Origin: Flavobacterium sp. LC2016-12
Lineage (GTDB): Bacteria; Bacteroidota; Bacteroidia; Flavobacteriales; Flavobacteriaceae
Length of the DNA: 64,000 bases
NCBI RefSeq assembly: GCF_015351595.1
Contig: NZ_JADKPT010000001.1
Location: 620,001 to 684,000, forward strand
Reading direction: 5' to 3'
In this document: positions 62,901 to 64,000 of the stretch, piece after piece
Position numbering within the stretch: the stretch's first letter is position 1
How the letters are laid out: every line of letters begins with the position of its first letter
Program-made: the position numbers and the translations under genes
Notes under the pieces: generated by a model
Databases searched by the model: none
What the model was told of the DNA's origin: nothing
Seen by the model: the letters and a program-made list of their open reading frames with translations, nothing else

Positions 62901-63108
62901 AGCGGGAGCTGTCGGAAATAAATCGATCGGAACCGGAGCGGTTGGAGGTATGTTAATTGGAACCATTTTGGGAGTATTTGTTATTCCGGTATTGTTTATC
63001 ATTTTCCAGACTTTACAGGAAAAAGTAAGTGGTCCTGCTAAAGACGGTTATGATGATGACGATGATGATGATGAAGAAGTGCAATTGATCGAAGCTCATA
63101 AAGAGTAA
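59938..63108 (+). CDS. acrB: RND multidrug efflux transporter (AcrB/MexB type, HAE1)
   Basis: The 1056-residue pump begins MFKIFIQRPVLSTVISVIIV, with ELPISQYPDIAPPTVNVSA typical of the HAE1 subfamily. The proton-relay pair is in TM4, GIVVDDAIVVVEAVHAKL (about 402). The second half repeats the plan with AKNGILIVEFALDRR. It expels organic compounds such as drugs, bile-like detergents or dyes by proton antiport. The C-terminus is unusual: after KDGYD comes a run of seven or more Asp and then Glu, ending LIEAHKE, an acidic tail on the cytoplasmic side. Confidence 0.95.
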   Translation: MFKIFIQRPVLSTVISVIIVILGVLGLVELPISQYPDIAPPTVNVSASYTGANADVVLKSIVIPLEEQINGVENMTYMTSSATNDGNASIKIFFKVGTNPDLAAVNVQNRVSRATSLLPVEVTQAGVTVTKSQSSNLLIFSLYSDDKAYDQTFLQNYAKINLVPQIQRVVGVGDVTVFGAKDYSMRIWLRPDIMQQYKLIPSDISAALAEQNIEAAPGKFGENGDQAFQYVIKYKGRLTSQKEFGEIIIKSVGNGQMLRLKDVAKVELGSLSYSSTIKTNGVESAAMAISQTPGSNARDVINNSKKLIEEAAKNFPKGVKYTILVDVNENLDASIEKVIHTLIEAFILVFIVVFIFLQDFRSTLIPAIAVPVAIVGTFFFLSLFGFTINLLTLFAMVLAIGIVVDDAIVVVEAVHAKLDHGYKSSKKATIDAMDEISGAIISITLVMAAVFIPVTFINGSTGVFYKQFGITLAVAIILSAINALTLSPALCALLLKPHADDHKHKSFIQRFYTSFNVAFDNVTNRYKRSVSFLSVKKWIVLASILIASAALFYMMKTTPSAFVPSEDQGTVFANISLPPSASMERSDVIAKRVDSIAKTIPGVKNTLRIVGQNFTAGAGSAYSMVIVKLVPWDERELSVNDVIGQLFAKTSGIREANIFFISPPTIQGFGQSGGFEFQLQDKGGHTTAEFYKVNTDFLEKLSKRPEIQYATTPFNPGFPQYMMEINLAKAKDAGVAVNSILSTMQGYYGGLYASNFNKFGKQYRVMIQASPEFRTNTEGLNKIFVRNNAGTMAPITEFVKMTRVFGPESISRFNLFTSISITGAPNPGFSSGDAIKAIQEVAAENLPAGYGYEFSGLTREELASGSETIFIFILCLVFVYFLLSAQYESYILPFAVLFSIPFGLAGAYLFSIIFKLNSNIYLQISLIMLIGLLAKNGILIVEFALDRRRKGLPIVQAAIEGAVARLRPILMTSFAFILGLVPLMFATGAGAVGNKSIGTGAVGGMLIGTILGVFVIPVLFIIFQTLQEKVSGPAKDGYDDDDDDDEEVQLIEAHKE

Positions 63109-63127
63109 ATAATTTAATTCAAAAGAA

Positions 63128-64000
63128 ATGACTCATAGTTCAAATAAATATATTGTACTGGTATTGACAGCCGCACTTTTAAGTGCGTGCTCGATTACCA
63201 AAAAGTACGAACGTCCGGAAACTATTTCGACAGATAAATTGTATCGTGATCAGGCTTCCGCCGATTCGACTACGATTGCGAATATGCCCTGGCAAACTGT
63301 TTTTAAAGATGAAAAACTGAATGCGCTAATTCAAAAAGGATTAGATCAGAATTTAAATCTGAAAAATGCGATTGAAAATATTGTACAGGCTAATGCTTCT
63401 TTAGTTCAAAGTAAATTAGCTTATTATCCAACGCTGAATGTAGATGCTAATGTAACTCGTAATAAACAGTCACAAGCGGGATTAAATTTCCCTGCTGGAA
63501 TAAACATCAACACGTTGACTACAACTTATAAATTAGGTTTGAGTACATCTTGGGAAGCGGATATCTGGGGAAAATTGAGCAGTTCTAAAAGAGCAGCTTT
63601 GGCCACTTATTTAAGTACTGATGCTGCAAGACAAGCGGTTCAAACCCAACTGATAGCTGATATTGCCAACAATTATTTTTTATTATTGGCTTATGATAAA
63701 CAATTGGAAATCACAGAGGAAACCTTAGAAAGCCGAATCAAAAATGTGCAAACCATAAAAGATCTAAAAGAAGGTGCGATAGTTACCGGCGCAGCGGTTG
63801 TACAAAGTGAAGCCAACCAACACGCAGCAGAAGTATTGATTCCAGACTTAAAACGCAATATTCGTGAAGTAGAAAATGCAATTCATATTTTATTAGGAGA
63901 AGCTCCGGGGCCAATTGACAGAGGTGTTTTAGGAACTCAAAATATACCTGAGAATCTGGCGACTGGTTTGCCTTCTCAATTATTAGAAAATCGCCCTGAT
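63128..64000 (+). CDS. OprM/NodT-type outer-membrane efflux lipoprotein (3' end outside window)
   Basis: The frame is open from the ATG at 63128 to the window end, 291 codons. The product starts MTHSSNKYIVLVLTAALLSA followed by the lipobox Cys (SAC), so it is a lipid-anchored TolC relative. MPWQTVFKDEKLNALIQKGL and LGLSTSWEADIWGKLSSSKR are typical of the NodT subfamily. It starts 19 bases after the AcrB-type pump and completes the tripartite system. The second half of the barrel and helices is missing only because of the window edge. Confidence 0.93.
   Translation, partial: MTHSSNKYIVLVLTAALLSACSITKKYERPETISTDKLYRDQASADSTTIANMPWQTVFKDEKLNALIQKGLDQNLNLKNAIENIVQANASLVQSKLAYYPTLNVDANVTRNKQSQAGLNFPAGININTLTTTYKLGLSTSWEADIWGKLSSSKRAALATYLSTDAARQAVQTQLIADIANNYFLLLAYDKQLEITEETLESRIKNVQTIKDLKEGAIVTGAAVVQSEANQHAAEVLIPDLKRNIREVENAIHILLGEAPGPIDRGVLGTQNIPENLATGLPSQLLENRPD

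Overview
The window comes from the chromosome of a Flavobacterium-like member of the Bacteroidota. It is AT-rich and carries a SusC/SusD pair, a hybrid two-component regulator with a periplasmic propeller, many TonB-dependent receptors, lipoproteins with Bacteroidota-type lipoboxes, and promoter-like TAnnTTTG boxes in place of a -35/-10 pair. No rRNA, tRNA, CRISPR array, transposase or phage gene was seen. About 45 real protein genes are present. The first (a hybrid histidine kinase) and the last (an outer-membrane efflux lipoprotein) are cut by the window edges.

Layout. (1) 1-3385: hybrid kinase with three receivers, lone receiver, CheR and CheB, a chemotaxis-like adaptation module with no receptor in view. 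(2) 3382-5289, minus: two outer-membrane proteins of unknown role. (3) 5606-13906: heavy-metal resistance island with a small Cys/His protein, CusA-type RND pump, TolC-like channel, CusB-like adaptor and a Zn/Cd-type P-ATPase. (4) 13939-16762, minus: unknown secreted protein, tautomerase, VOC protein. (5) 16985-23427, minus: small Cys/His exported protein, ABC ATPase, TonB-dependent receptor and two DUF3526-type ABC permeases, probably one metal-related transport system. (6) 23553-30826: DUF1810 protein, a divergent DapB paralogue, succinate dehydrogenase A and B without the membrane subunit, an HxlR repressor facing an azoreductase over a 38-bp perfect palindrome, and a thiolase. (7) 30991-49775: a polysaccharide utilisation locus with a divergent hybrid regulator, SusC, SusD, GH5, three GH43-type enzymes, a sialidase-fold enzyme with CBM9, GH2 and aldose epimerase; an arabinose-containing plant glycan is the best substrate guess. 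(8) 50020-58496: siderophore-type TonB receptor, luciferase-like oxidoreductase, TauE/DUF1634 pair, two thioredoxin-fold proteins, DUF3861 protein and a LytS/LytR-type two-component pair. (9) 58764-64000: AcrA-AcrB-OprM-type multidrug efflux operon.

A second layer runs through the whole window. Spacers are filled with short, word-like, nested inverted repeats (families built on gcaaag, gccacgaattc, cacatag, aattagataatgag and aacttgaaac). In the metal-efflux operon two such elements lie inside genes and encode part of the signal peptides of the TolC and CusB homologues. Calls rest on reading the sequence and on family knowledge; no database search was run.
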